From contig NW_026947507.1 of NCBI RefSeq assembly GCF_034190915.1, forward strand, positions 30,866,001 to 30,930,000: 64,000 bases of DNA. The letters are read 5' to 3'. How positions within the stretch are numbered: position 1 is the stretch's first letter; every line of letters begins with the position of its first letter. Of the stretch, positions 10,666 through 23,225 are shown piece after piece. The notes below the pieces were generated by a model. The model was not told the origin of the DNA. It ran no database searches and saw nothing but the letters and a program-made list of their open reading frames with translations. The translations under genes and the position numbers were made by a program. This DNA is from Cavia porcellus (Eukaryota > Chordata > Mammalia > Rodentia > Caviidae).

Positions 10666-12949
10666 TACAACTAATTATATATTCAGAATGTGATTCTATT
10701 TGTTATATTTTTACATGATTGTATTTACTTGAACAGTCTAGTATTGTGATTCTTAAATATTATGTCATGAAAGGGATGTATCTTGTGTATGATTTTCTGA
10801 ACAAAATATTTTGCTCCACTTTTAGATGATTTCACTTGTTTTTCATTAGGTACATGGAATAAATGTATTATGTACATTATAGACATATACATTATACACA
10901 CATAATTGGGTGAAAACACACAACTTGCAGAGATGTTTTCTCCCGAGTGGAAATTCTTGCATTGATGAGGCTCCACTTAAGCACTGGGACTAAGAGCAGT
11001 AAGAAAGTAAAGAGAATTTATGGGATCTGAGAGTCATATGGACAGAAAAATTGGAACAATCCTGAAGAGGCAGGTATGGAGGAAAAGAAAGACTGAAAAT
11101 GAACAAATGAGCTAGAGAAAGTTACCCAAAGAGCAGTTGCAATACTGTGGAGAAACATGCATGGGCACTGGGAAACGGCTCCAAAAATAGCAGTTGGAAA
11201 ATGAGTGAGACATATTGCTCATCAACTTAGGTTTTCAGTGTTGTAATATGTTCACATTCTTCCATTAGTTATAATTGTTATCAGGCACTGGTTTCCATTA
11301 CACTTTGTCTCTAATTGCATCTGCTTCTTTGATGATCTAAGCTAGTGGCATGATTTTTAAGTATCTGTACACCAACTCCAAATTTCCTTCTGTGGCTCAG
11401 CTCTCTCTCCTGAATTTCACACTTGCATATCCAATAGCTAACTGATCATCTCTGCTTGAATTTCTAAGGAGCATCTCGTATTTGGCAAGTGTTGGCTGCT
11501 CAGCCTGGAATGTAAATAGTGAAGACATCAACCGTCCAGTTGCTCAACCCCAAAATGTTAGAATTATGTTTTGCACATCTCTCTCTCTCATGAAATTAAT
11601 TATGAAATCTGTGGTTTCTACCTTTAAATCTATCCGAAATCTAATTATGTAAATCAATTCCAATGTTAAGACTGATTCAATATGTCATGTTTTACAAGAA
11701 GTGAAGTTATTGAACCACTTGCCGCATATATATTCACTATTAGAAAATGTCAGTTATTTTCTTTAGCAATGAGTGAGTGAATGCCTTTTTAAAGAATTTT
11801 AGTGTTACTTTTAGTTCATATTTTCTGATCATTTTTTCATGTATTGTCGGGTCATTTATCTAGCTTGTTTCATGAACTGTCTAAAATTGTACCAATTGTT
11901 GAAAATGATCTCATGTATACTCATTCAGTTTTCAAACAATTGAAAATATAAAAAACAGATTACATGCAATTTCATTCTCGCAGACTGTGGTTTTATATTA
12001 ATGAGTTTATTATCAATTTATTCATTCTACATGTTTATATTCCATGTATTTTCAACAGCATTCAATCACTTGATAGTTTTATAGTTTAATTTTAGTTTCC
12101 AAATACAATAATGGTAGTTTTCTTTGTTTATATCATAAAGCACACATTTTTATAGCAGCTTGCTTTAGTCTTTCAATCCCATCAACTATAATATAGAAAA
12201 ATATCAAAAAACCCACTGTATTTATCAAAAATTTTGGAAACTATTTTTGGAATCAAATTTTTGGGATCAAAAGGCTTTATCTGCAGATGAGGTAAATCAT
12301 TCAACTCCTAGAACTTCATTATAGATAATTTAAATTAAAACATGTACAGCATTTCACCAACCGATTTTAACAACTTTTTGTTTTTTAATAGAATCAAATA
12401 AGATTTTTTTATTAGGCTTTTATCTCTTTAAAGTTTTCTTGGAATTTATAAGGAACCCACAATGTCAGATTTCAGTGCCTACTAAAAACATTTTATGGAC
12501 AGCAGTTAGTCAGTGACTTTATTTTTTGTCAGTTTGCTTTTCATCTCTGGGGCTTTATTTATAAGGAAATCAACCTTGTAATCTTTTGGAATATTTGTAG
12601 CATTGTAATAAGTTACACAAATATGTTGTTTCCCTAAATGTCACATGAAGTTGTCGATTTACCAAGCTAGTTCAAGCAACATGCTTTTATATTTTATGGT
12701 TAGGCTTTAGTGGAGATTATTATTCTAAATCAATAAACTCTTTAAATTTTATTGATAAAAGAGGACAGCTAATTAACCAGAAGCTATGGACTTAAGTTAC
12801 AGTTCTCAGGTTGTTGGCGAATCATTTCTTTATTATGAACATAGAGTAATGTCAGTGCCTCTCAGTTAATCCATTATATGTTCCTGAGGAAATTTAGAAG
12901 ATCCTGGGTAAACTTTTAAATTTATTTAATTTTACTAGGACAGTGAAAA
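10666..12949. other. Unique AT-rich DNA
   Basis: More than 2 kb with no recognisable exon or repeat. It contains only short T- and A-runs and a (CT)n-like stretch near 11579-11590. Confidence 0.5.
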
Positions 12950-14012
12950 CTCTTCAGTCAGGCACAAGAATGTTATATTTCTGAATTTGGAGGGCCTGAT
13001 TTTTTTCAGTTCTTTATATGTCCTAGATAGAATTTCTGTGTCTGAGGAAGAGCGGTCTAAAATTTCTTCCCATTCTGTGAGCTGTCTTTTCACTCTGTTG
13101 GTGATTTAGTTTAATGTGCAAAATATTTTAATAAGGCGAGATTCCAGCTGTGGATTCTTTGAAGTACTTCCAGTTCGGTTTGAGTTTTGTTTATGAACTC
13201 TTTGCCTATCCCTATGTCTTCAAGATTTCTACCTACTTCCTCTTCCAGTAGATTTAGTGTTTCTGTTTGATCCATGTTCTTTGATCCATTTTGGCTTTAG
13301 TTTAGATCATGGTGTTAGACATGGATCTAGTTTTGGTTTTCAGCATGTGGAAAGTCAGTTTTTCCAGCACTATTTTTTTTTTTTTTTTTTTTTTTTTGGT
13401 ACCTGAGATTGAACTCATGGCCTTGTGCTTTCCAAGCAAGCACTTGAGCCAATGAGCTAAATCTCTAGCCCTTCTGTCACCATTTATTAAAAAGGCTATC
13501 TTCCTTCCAGTGAACATTTTTGACCCCTTGGTCAAAGATAAGGTGACTGAATATGATTGTGTTGTTTCTGCATCTTATAATCGTTTCACCAGTCCTCAGG
13601 TCTGTTTTCTCTTTTCTGGGATTGCTGTGCTGATTTTATCACAGTAGCTTTATAGTATAGTTTCAAGTCAGGAATTGTGATACTCACTGCCTTGCCATTT
13701 GTTGCCCAAGATTGCCTTTGCTATTCTAGATTTCTTCTATTTCCAAGTGAACGTAATGTATGTTTTCTCTAGACCTGTGTGGTATGCTAATGGTGTTTTG
13801 ATCATGATTGCATTAAACCTGTATAACCGTTTTGGGAGTATGGCCATTTTCACAATGTTAGTTCTTCCTATTCATAAATAAGGGATATTGTTTCATTTTC
13901 TCATATTCCCTTCAATCTCATTTTTCAAAGTAAATTTTCAACATATATATCTTTTACTTCCTTCATTAGATGATTGCTAAGCATTTCATCTTTCTGAATG
14001 TTATTGTGAAGA
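12950..14012 (-). mobile_element. L1 ORF2 segment, inverted half of a twin-primed insertion
   Basis: The minus strand carries diverged L1 ORF2 sequence from the reverse-transcriptase C-terminal side. Recognisable blocks, read on the plus strand, are ttcttcccattctgtgagct (13066), gatccattttggctttagtt (13283), and the segment tcttttacttccttcattag (13949). The right end of this piece is its L1 5' end. The left end corresponds to a point in L1 just before the start of the plus-strand piece at 14013. An ID SINE interrupts it at 13373-13472. Confidence 0.85.
13373..13472 (-). mobile_element. ID-type SINE nested in L1
   Basis: The minus strand reads gggctagagatttagctcat, then gcttggaaagcacaagg, then a B box (gagttcaatctc), then a tail of about 25 A (T run at 13373-13397). 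Imperfect target-site duplicates of L1 sequence lie on both sides (cagcactattt before, gtcaccattt after). It inserted after the L1 did. Confidence 0.88.
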
Positions 14013-14750
14013 GTGTAGACACTTCTTATATGAAGAAACACAAATAGCAAATAAATATATGAAAAAATGTTCAACATCATTAGTCATTCAGGAAATGCAA
14101 ATTAAAATGACACTGAGATTCCATTTCAGAGCAGAAAGAATGGTTATCTTCAGGATATCAACCAACAACTGGAGGGACTGTGGGGAAAACAAAACTCTTC
14201 TACACTATTGGTAGGAGTATAGACTGGGTACAACCACTAAGGAAATCATTGTGGAGATTCCTCAAAAAATTAGGATTAGAGATCCCATTCAACACAGTTA
14301 TCCCCCATCTAGGTATCTCCCCAAAAGATTTAAAAACATCATACCACAGTGATATGTGTGCATCCATATTTATAGCAGCACAATTTGTAAAGCTAAATCT
14401 TGGGAACTACCTAAATGCCCATCAACCAAGGAATGAATAGAAAAGTGGTATTTTTATAAAATAGAAAACTATCCAGCTATAAAGAAGGATAAGCTCTTGA
14501 GGTTTCTATAGATACATAGATGCAATTTGAGACCATATCCATAAGTGACATGTCAGTCTCGCATATGTTAACACTATATTTTTTCTTCGTGGTATAAGAA
14601 ACTTAAAGAGTAAATAAGATCCAAAATGTACAGTAGCTTTTGAGAAATGGGAAGAAATTGCTCAAAAGGAAAGAACAATTGGATTGAGGGGAAGGAGAAA
14701 AAAAAGGAAGCGAAAGAATAATATATATATTATATATATAATATTTAAGA
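14013..14750 (+). mobile_element. L1 ORF2 C-terminal segment and 3' UTR, sense half of the twin-primed insertion
   Basis: The plus strand begins at the L1 block gacacttcttatatgaagaa and continues through atgcaaattaaaatgacact and gggaactacctaaatgccca to a purine-rich 3' UTR. A frame of 86 codons (14180-14440) remains open and shows the ORF2p C-terminal signature WRFLKKLGLEIPF followed by LGISPKD. ORF2p is the L1 endonuclease and reverse transcriptase. This is a pseudogenic tail of it. An AT dinucleotide run (14720-14743) follows. Confidence 0.88.
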
Positions 14751-16215
14751 ATCATACTATTAATTTCTATTAGTTTATTGTAAAGAATGGTTTGTTTGAT
14801 CAACTTTTCATGCTTATATCTGGTAATCTGAGCAACTAACCTGAAGATAACAACACACAATGTATTAATCATTGTTAATCCCTTATTAGCTTGTTTTGAA
14901 ATTCTGTATCATTGTTTTTTCCTTTTAAAATTATAAAAAACACAATGTTATAACTTCAAGTACTGTTTTATTTAAATATTTACATATATGAACTCTTGTC
15001 AGCCCACAATATTAATTAAAATACAAAAAGATACTGAAGTACATAAAAGCAATGTAGTTGTATTGTCTCTTTGATATCTTAGTAATGTGATGTTATGTGT
15101 ATTTAGGGATATATTTGTGGAAATGAAGACATGACATTATTTTTTTATACATTTGTAGTACTGGATTTGGGAACAAGAGATCTATAGTTGATGTCCATGT
15201 CTGCTGTCCTCTGAATGATCTTGTGATAATTATTTTATTTCTCTATATTTTAATATCTTTTATAATGCTAAAATCGTAAAGGCAAAGTCATTCTAAGAAT
15301 AAAGAAATGCTACATGCACACACAATACTTTCTAAAGTAAAATTTTAAGACTATGCTATATTTTTAAAGGAAACTTTTGTTATACATATTTGCTATAAAA
15401 ACATGTTATTTTAAAAGTTTGGATAATAAATCCATTATCAAGCAATCATACTAAATTTTGCATCCATTGATGTTTTAGTGAAAAATCATGACAATCTTAA
15501 AAGTGCTTACCAAGTGTCTTAATAAATGTTCTTACTCTAATTAACCATGTTCCTGTGGTTTGGCTTTCTGTGTGTGCACATCTGCAGATCTGGAACTGTA
15601 TAACACACCTCCTACATATGTTCAAAATTTTCTTTTCTTATCACATGCTACTCTTTCAACCATTTCTATCCCCTTAGAAATCTTTTAAACCCACCACTCT
15701 GGTCTCCCCTTCCCGGTGAACATTTCCTTCGGAAATGCACACTGATCCATTCAAGCTGAAAATGATGTTGCCCTTGTTATCTGTGCCACACAGGCTTAGG
15801 CAGGATGGTGCATTATCCTAATCACTACAAAGAACCTGTTTTATAAATCTTACCTCCTCTGCAAAGCTATTTCCTTGTGCTCCCTTGCATATCACACAGT
15901 GCCTAATAACATTCTGGGGCCCAGTAAACATTCTGCAAAATTGTTCTGTTGTAATTAGAAAAAAATCACACTCATATGTGTCACTTATGATTAAATTGCA
16001 TATTTTATGTGAAGGCAAATCCTTCACAGAAAATGATTCAACAAGCAGTGAATTTGATCTCGAAGAAGTGTGCAAAAGTGATGGCAAATCATCATGCACA
16101 GTTGTCTGGTGCAGATTTTCTAGGCTAAAGTCTCATACAAAAGATGCATGAGCTTCTGCTTTATTTAAAACACTGCCACAGTACTTCGTTTTTCCAGAAA
16201 AAGCCACCTCACTTT
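14751..16215. other. Unique AT-rich DNA
   Basis: No exon or repeat is recognised. Overlapping frames at 15818-16151 (93 codons minus, 88 codons plus) are open on both strands. The plus frame ends in a serine- and acid-rich stretch, but it has no homology I recognise and no splice signals that frame it. Confidence 0.45.
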
Positions 16216-16297
16216 TCCCTTTTTTTTTTTTAACCACTTGGATTCAAGTACAGGGCTTTATATATGCCACCACTAAGTTACATTTCCAGGTCTTGAT
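16216..16297 (-). mobile_element. Degenerate ID-type SINE
   Basis: A T run (16219-16231) is followed by ccacttggattcaagtacag, gggctttatatatgcc, and cactaagttacatttccagg. This is the minus-strand ID pattern with many substitutions. It is older than the copies at 6210 and 24827. Confidence 0.65.
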
Positions 16298-18570
16298 GTT
16301 TTACTTCCATATTTTATGCTATATTTTTATTTAATATTATATTAAAATATTATTTTAAAAATGTGCTCCCTTGTAAATGACTAAAATTTTGAAAATACTA
16401 TTTTTTAAAAGAGGAAGTATAATCAATATATATTAATTATGTCTAGCTTTTTAGAAAATACAGCTGTCCCACTGCTGATTCTCTTGTTTACAGGTCCATT
16501 TGTTCCTGACAACTCTCAGCTTTTTACTTGTAAAACCTGTATGAAATGTAGACTTCCCAAAGGGAAAAATAATGTTTTCAAAAATTCTCCAAAGAATACA
16601 ATGGTAAAAGAAATATAATTCTTTAAAACAATCAAATCTATGAAAAAGAAAGCATATTAAGAAATAACTGTACATTTTAAGAGAATTTCTATAGCTGTAA
16701 AATTCCTATTGCATTTCTCATTGGAAGTTAAATGGCTGCTGTCCATAAATATTTAAGTAAACTGAAAAATTATCTCAAGTATTATGTCTAAGCAACCCTA
16801 AATATATCCCTTAGAAAAGTTGTGACAAATCAATAAACAGAAGGTGAAACTTGCTTAATATGCCCAGGAATAGGTGAACACAAACTTTAGCGTACCAGTG
16901 CTGGAACTCATAGAAAGGTTCTATCCTGAAGATAAAACGTAAGGTGACCTGGCCACAGGGAGACCTGGCGACAATGGCCAGCCTGACTGAGAAAATCAAT
17001 GTGAGTGCTGTTTAATTTGTCACAGTGACTCAGCTAATGTATCCGAGGATGCAACCTTTGGAGATAAGAGATCTTGTCACAATGTATCATTCAGGGGCTT
17101 AGCAGGTGACAGACTTCACAATTAACAGGGTTAAACTGAACAAAAATGATCACAGAGTATCACTTTTTAATTACATGTAAAAGTGAAATGTGTGTCTAAA
17201 ACAACATAAAAGATGGAAGGGAATAACTGACATTGTGAGGCTCATGTAAAACAGTTGTCTCTTAACTAAAATAAATGGTTTTATAAAGCGTAACCTTATC
17301 ACAGATATTGCTAGGACAATTGGATATCCATAGGCCGTAACATTAATTTTGATGCATACTTTACATCTTATATAAAATTATCTCAAAATGGATCATGTCT
17401 TTTTTATGGCAAAGCCATAAAACTCTATAAAAACTTATGAGAAAATCCGTGGGTTTTTTTTTTTTTTTTTTTGTCTTTGTGTTAGGAAAATGGTTTTTTG
17501 ACAGTATACAGAAAAAAATACAGCCCAGAAAAATAAAATGAACTAGGCTTGATCATCATCGTATCTTGCCACTTAGGAGCTCTAATGAAAAAGACTTGAG
17601 GAGGGATAAAAGCCTATCCAGAGGTTAAGGAAGTGACACGGGATGATGGTACACTGACAGGTCTAGCAGCCACAGGACGTCATTTGACTCAGAGTTGACC
17701 AAACAAGGGACCCAGGGATGTTACCTCAACCCAGTAAGAGTGGCTTCATCTGACCAGTGCAGGAGGCACAGGCAAAATCACAGGAATAAACGGTGCTGTC
17801 TGAGTCACTGACTGTAGTGAAGGGCAAGGTACTTCAGTCTTTTCCCTGAGGTCATTCACCCGAATAAGTGGCAGAAACGCCATCTAGAGAAGATGGGGGA
17901 AGATTTGCTGTGTGTGCTTGTTGTTATCTTACAGATTTCAAAAGTAAAAAAAACTTTCTCAGGTAATGTGTTCCAGATCTGCCAATTTGTTTAGGTCTAG
18001 GACAAAACTGAGGGGCTGGGAATCCCAACAGTGCACCTACCACACACAATACTTTATCTCATATTTTACGGGGAGTTCTTGGTGGATAGGCCTATGTTAC
18101 TGGCTTTGGTCTAGACCAGTGTTTTAACTCCTCTTTTGCAGTTTAGCTCCCTTATATCTTTTCACAACACTCTCCTCAATTCTTGCTGAGTGAAATCGGC
18201 AAAGGCTTGTGAGGATCTCAGATAACGGTTTCTCTTTTTGGAAAGGAACTTCGCATTTTTCTCTGTACGCAATACTTAGATCTAGTTCCGGATGGTGAAG
18301 GTAGATCCCTAGAAAAGGCAGCATATTATTTTTGCAGCAATTGCCTAATGTGAAATAACTGACACATTTCTTTTTGAAAATGGTTGATTCCCTGAAATGA
18401 GAGGGAACAGTTGCTTTCATTGGCATTGAATTTAGGAGGACTTTTGGGTTCAGCTTTTTAGCTCTCTGTCTTTGTCCTAATCTCATGGTTCTGTTCCTTC
18501 CCGCAGAGTTCTCTGACCTTGGTCATTTGTTAGATTGCACAGCCCTAACATGACAACTCTGCAACAGCTA
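16298..18570. other. Unique DNA, moderately GC-richer at 17.6-18.5 kb
   Basis: No gene is recognised. A 120-codon minus-strand frame spans 18124-18486 without a known domain. A good acceptor-like string (gttccttcccgcag|ag) ends at about 18507, but no partner donor or coding sequence follows before the B1 element at 18571. Confidence 0.45.
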
Positions 18571-18716
18571 GCATGGGGGGTGCATGCCTGTAATCCCGGC
18601 ACTTGGAGGGGGCTGAGGCAGGAGGATCGTGGTGAGTTACAGGCCAGTCTAAGCCACGAAGTAGTTCAAGGTCTTTTGGAGCAACATAGCAAGATCCTGT
18701 CTCAAGACAAAACAAA
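18571..18716 (+). mobile_element. B1-like SINE (7SL-derived)
   Basis: The body reads ggtgcatgcctgtaatcccg, gaggctgaggcaggaggatc-like, gtgagttacaggccagtcta, catagcaagatcctgtctca, then an A-rich tail with c interruptions. These are the hallmarks of monomeric 7SL-derived B1. The right third carries an insertion (agtagttcaaggtcttttgg) compared with the usual monomer. Confidence 0.9.
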
Positions 18717-20134
18717 ACACCCAGAAAGCCTATGCAATCTTTTAGTCCATAGCCATTCTCTTCTCTGCTAGCTCAAATAAGGTAGTAAAACAAGCAGTAA
18801 AATTTGGATCTCCACCTGTGTGCTGAGCTGGACATGCCATATGTTAGGTGTGTATTTATTCTTATATAAAGTCTCCAGAATAGTCAACATGAGTCTTACC
18901 TCCGTTGTAGCTACTACCATTTTTGCCATATTCACTAAGTACCAAAGTTAACTGATTATGAAATATATTTTTCTCGATTTGTAATTAAATTCACACCATG
19001 TAGTGCAAAATTTGGAATTGTGATGCCATGTAGTCAAAATGTAGAGTGTCTTTTATCGGTGACTTTATCCATTTGGTCACAAATATTAAAGCAAGCTGAC
19101 TCAAGCATTCCACTCTTGATGCTGATTGTTGCACTGGTTAGGGTGATGGCAGCAGAAAGATGGAACCTCAGAATGGTTTCCTCAAAGGGGAATGAAAGAT
19201 GATACAGCTAAGGTGGCCAGTAAATAATGTTTAGACCATTTAACTGTATGTGAGTAGCCATAATTTGGGTTAAAATGTGTCACACTGTTATTGTCTCTTT
19301 GCCCTATTTATTTTGTCCTTTATTTCCATTTATATCTATCTTATTTTGGATTAGTACTTTTAGTATTAAATTTTATGTGTATCTTTGTTGGTGGTATCCC
19401 TTTTAGAAAGATTTACATATTCATGTTTAACCTATCACATTTATCTTTATACCATTTTGTGTATATATTATACGTCATATTGTTTTATGTTGACTTTCAT
19501 TGGCAGTCTTACTTACTCTTTCTCTCATTCTTTGTCTTTATCTACTTCCTAAAAAATTTCCTTGTCTATTTTTTCTCACAGCAAAGTTGATTTTATTTGA
19601 CAGTGATTTAAAAATGTTTCATATTAGCCTCTTTCTTTAAAGGAAAAGTATAATATTGAATGATATTATTGCATATGAATTAAACTCCCTATCCTGAAAT
19701 GAAAACTTTATAAGATAATTTAATATGGTCTAAATGTTCATCAGATTTTCATGCCTTAGTCATTTTCTAATTGTTTCTATTTTAAGAAAAATGAGCCTTG
19801 CATAACTGCAGTCTCTTTTATTAATGAAGAAATATCACAAGGCAATTTTAAAATTCTAAATAGAACACTCTTTTTGTTGTTTCATTGTATTGAGTGTATT
19901 TTCCATGTAATGGTATCTTATTAGATAGTTTTTCTTCAATGAAGGAAAATATATCAAATTTGAAGTCATATACAGTATTCCAACCTATTAGTTATTTTAT
20001 ACCATTGAAGACTATGTGCAAAGGTGCTTATACATTATCTAATTCTCATATTTCTATGTTTCTAAATTGACAAATGAGATAGAATATATATATATATCTT
20101 ATCACATATAATATGTCATCTTAAAATGAATATA
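18717..20134. other. Unique AT-rich DNA
   Basis: No supported feature. The 99-codon frame at 19291-19590 is a T-rich string giving a hydrophobic translation and shows no sign of selection. Confidence 0.5.
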
Positions 20135-20496
20135 CTTTGTGGAAAGTTAAGAATTGGAGAGGATGGAGAGAAAAGAGAAAAATGGTATAGTAGGTGGAAA
20201 TGTAAATTTGTACGGTCACTCTGGCAAATAGTATGGATGATCCTCAAAAAAATTAAAACTAGAACTACCAGTGATTCCCTAACTCAAATAAAATGAAATC
20301 AACCCAAGAAAATGAAGTCGGCATGTTCAAGAGTCATCTTCCTTCTGTGTTATTTGCAGTACTACAATGGGCAGGACCATAAATGTCCATTAATTGATGA
20401 ATGAATAAAGAAAATGTAGCATTTTTGCACAATGAAATCTTATATAGCTTTTTTAAAAGAAAGGAATTTTGTTATTTATGACAATATAGTTTTGAT

Positions 20497-20498
<2 letters not shown>
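20135..20498 (+). mobile_element. L1 ORF2 3' region, left part (split by a B1)
   Basis: Degenerate L1 sequence is recognisable at gagaggatggagagaaaaga, taggtggaaatgtaaatttg, gtactacaatgggcaggacc and aatgtccattaattgatgaa. The alignment is looser than for the L1 at 14013, so this is an older copy. It continues at 20667 after the SINE. Confidence 0.75.
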
Positions 20499-20527
<29 letters not shown>

Positions 20528-20666
20528 GAGACAATGTCTTACTATATGGTTCAGGCTGACCTTAAAATCACTTTGTATTCCCGGCTGGCCATGAACTCAC
20601 AGTGATCCTCCTGTTTCAGCATCCCAAGTACAGGGATTACAGGTGTGAACCACCATGCCTGGCTGT
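20499..20666 (-). mobile_element. B1-like SINE nested in L1
   Basis: A long T run (20499-20520) precedes gagacaatgtcttactatat, then gatcctcctgtttcagcatc, then gattacaggtgtgaaccacc, the minus-strand 7SL-derived pattern. L1 sequence is duplicated at the edges (tgacaatatag at 20478-20488 and tgacagcatag at 20666-20676), an imperfect target-site duplication. Confidence 0.9.
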
Positions 20667-20960
20667 GACAGCATAGACAAACTTGTAAGACATTAAGTGA
20701 AATGAGTTAAATGCAGAAAGACAGACTAGATGAACTCATCCATATGTGAAGTCTAAAAACGAAGGTCGCTTAATAGAGTACAACAGTGCTCATGGGCGGA
20801 TGAGAGGGTGCTGGAGAAACAGTGGTTAAAGGGGGGAGTCTTGTTTGAAGGAATAAGTTCAAGAGATACATTCTAACACCTGGGGACTCTACAACAGTGA
20901 ATTGTATTCTTGAAAATTTCTAGGAGAGCAGATTTTAAATGTTCTTCCTGGGAAAAAATA
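20667..20960 (+). mobile_element. L1 3' end, right part (continues from 20498)
   Basis: It resumes with gacattaagtgaaatgagtt, acagactagatgaactcatc, and a 3' UTR with gagggtgctggagaaacagt and ctacaacagtgaattgtatt. It is the 3' side of the L1 interrupted by the B1 element. Confidence 0.75.
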
Positions 20961-21778
20961 ATTATATGAAATAATGCATATGTTAATTAGCTTGGTAGCC
21001 ATTATGTCATTTATTTAATTAAAGTATTAACATTTGTATTTTTTGTTATTATTGCTATTTATATAAAAGAAAATGAAAATATAGAATTAAAAGATCTACT
21101 AGATTCTTAGTATTACTCAAAATAAGGGAAATATTTGCAAGATTATCATAATTCTTTAATGCTACATTAAATTTTGGAGCCCCACCATGGAAATAAAATA
21201 TATTATGAAATAATGCAATAAAAATTGGGTAAGTCTTTTGATTTATTCTTTTTAGGATGTACTTGGAATAATACTTTTAACCATCCAATAGCATACTTTC
21301 AAGTATATGTTGTGTTTAATAGTTCATTTTACATCTGTTTTGTGGAATGACTTTACAAATTGTTCTTATATAATGAAACAATCTTTCATACTTCCGAATT
21401 AACTATACTTAGAGTGTCTTTTGTTACTTATGCCTCTTTTTAGGCAATTTACACACACAATCTGTGTGGATATTATTTGCATTTAAGCCATCCACTTTAA
21501 GTTGTAGATAAGAAATACATAACTGATAAACAGTGTAGTTGATAAATATCTTCTACACACTTGTTGCCACAGGCTGATGACTTACATGTTCTGCAAAAAG
21601 AGTGAACCCCTACTCCCCCATGTATTTTTACACGTTTATCTTCTTCCTCTTTATAGTAATCACCAAGAGCAACACATTTATATTGACTCCTACTTTACTA
21701 AAATATATTGGCTCATAAAGTTATAATCTCTATACAAAGAGCATTTTTGTCACAAAACATATTCCTCACAGAGCACTG
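20961..21778. other. Unique AT-rich DNA
   Basis: No supported feature. Confidence 0.5.
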
Positions 21779-21856
21779 TATAAGTAAAGTATAAGTAAAT
21801 GTAGTTTACTTAGTATAAGTAAATATAGTTTACTAGTATAAGTAAATATAGTTTAA
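21779..21856 (+). repeat. Short minisatellite, ~25-27-bp unit, three copies
   Basis: The unit agtataagtaaatatagttt with a few more bases is repeated three times, preceded by a partial unit (gtataagtaaagtataagta). Copies differ by one or two bases (aaatgtag versus aaatatag). No coding or SINE content. Confidence 0.85.
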
Positions 21857-22832
21857 ATGAATGTATTTATCACACGATTGATTTTCACTTAAAACACAAA
21901 TATACTCATTAAATTGGTTAGAGAGTGGGAGTCTATCAAGAGGTTGTCCTGGATCGTTTCTGCCATCTGTTTGTCATCAACTATATCAAAACACGATCTC
22001 CAAAGGTTTAATCCATGATCTGTACAATGAGAGAGTGTTTTCTAATCAGCCTTCCAAACAGATTCTACTATTCTATTTTCCACTTAGACTGAACAAAAAG
22101 AAGAGAAATTTCTATAAGGGAAAAGAAATAAAGAATATTTATGCAGGTACTGAATTCTAAACATCAAGACTTAAATTTTAGTTATGAAACTAAAAGCCCC
22201 CGGCCGGACTCAGGGGTGAAGCCAGGATGAACCAGGGAAACCTCTTAGTGCTGACTGCGCAGAATTAGCCCCCTCCAGGACAGCATCACAGGAAAAGCTG
22301 CTTTTCCAGCCTTGCGAGGAGGTCCAGAGTGACTCTGCTACTAATGATGACTTGGATTAGAGAAGTCATGAGTGACACAGAGCAAGGTATGACAGAGGAG
22401 TACAGAAGGAAGACTTGATTCAGGTGAGGAAGCAAACGGTAAGGTAAATAAACACTTGGCTATTCAAAATACTACATCATGTTCATGTAAATCTGAAGAA
22501 TCCAAGTGAAAACTGGGTAGGAAAATGTAATTAGATTCTTGCCAGAGAGGAAACCTGTAGGGAAGAATGCCAACACTATGAGTGAGTGTTGGACATTCTT
22601 TCTAAGACATGAAATGCTCCAAGACGTTTTGAAATACATGAATAATGAGATACAAGAAATATTCTAATATGCATGAATAGTAGTACTCAAAAATATCTTC
22701 TTATCATGGACTTCACTCTCTGAGCTAATCCCCTGCATAGCAGGACTTTTATCATTCTAGAGGACCAGAACCAAAAGCATTTATGGAGAAGTGACAGATG
22801 TGGCATTGAGAGTTTTAGAACAATATTGATAC
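21857..22832. other. Unique DNA with a GC-richer patch at 22196-22330
   Basis: Mostly AT-rich. The patch includes cccccggccggactcagggg and gcccctccaggacagcatc-like sequence without a recognisable family. No exon can be supported. Confidence 0.45.
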
Positions 22833-23225
22833 TCAGGAGATTTGGTTTCCTTCAGAATTGTCTATGTTTTGACAACAAAAACAACTGCCACGAAAGAAAA
22901 AAAAAAAAAAACCGGACAATTTGGCTACTATTTTGTTTATTTTTGGAAAGTTTTGCTGTGAACTGTCAAGTAACTTATATACTGTCCGAATCATGAGCAC
23001 TAGTGAACAAATTGCATCATTTCGTGCTTGCTGGAGCTTTTGGCAGTATACGCCAAAAAATTTTCCAAATACGGTATAAAAATTTATGCCTTCATACGGT
23101 TTATACCTTGAATTTAGAAATTTATCCTGGAACTCAGCCATTAGGTCTTTATTCATGCGCAATAAATCATTTGACTTTGACAACAGACTTTTTGCACTTG
23201 TTTCCAAAAGTAACCCAAATGTCAC
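22833..23225 (-). other. Unassigned 130-codon open frame (longest in window)
   Basis: The minus-strand frame starts at a GTG, directly preceded by an in-frame TAA, so there is no ATG at the 5' end. The first in-frame ATG is internal, at about residue 24. The first 105 or so residues have a protein-like mix (LLETSAKSLLSKSNDLLRMN, later CQKLQQARNDAI). The frame then reads through a 17-T run as phenylalanines and ends in a cysteine-containing tail. I recognise no domain. A frame this long is expected about once by chance in 64 kb of AT-rich DNA. It may be chance, or a fragment of an old pseudogene or exon. The T run followed by cgtggcag on this strand also resembles a splice acceptor. Confidence 0.2.

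Noticed and set aside
14180..14440. 86-codon plus-strand open frame
   Set aside because: It is a fragment of the L1 ORF2 C-terminus, annotated with the L1, and not a separate gene.
18124..18486. 120-codon minus-strand frame
   Set aside because: The length is within chance expectation for the window, the composition is unremarkable and no family is recognised.
19291..19590. 99-codon plus-strand frame rich in F, L, Y and S, resembling a membrane protein
   Set aside because: T-rich DNA translates to hydrophobic residues in this frame. There are no supporting splice sites, promoter or known motif.
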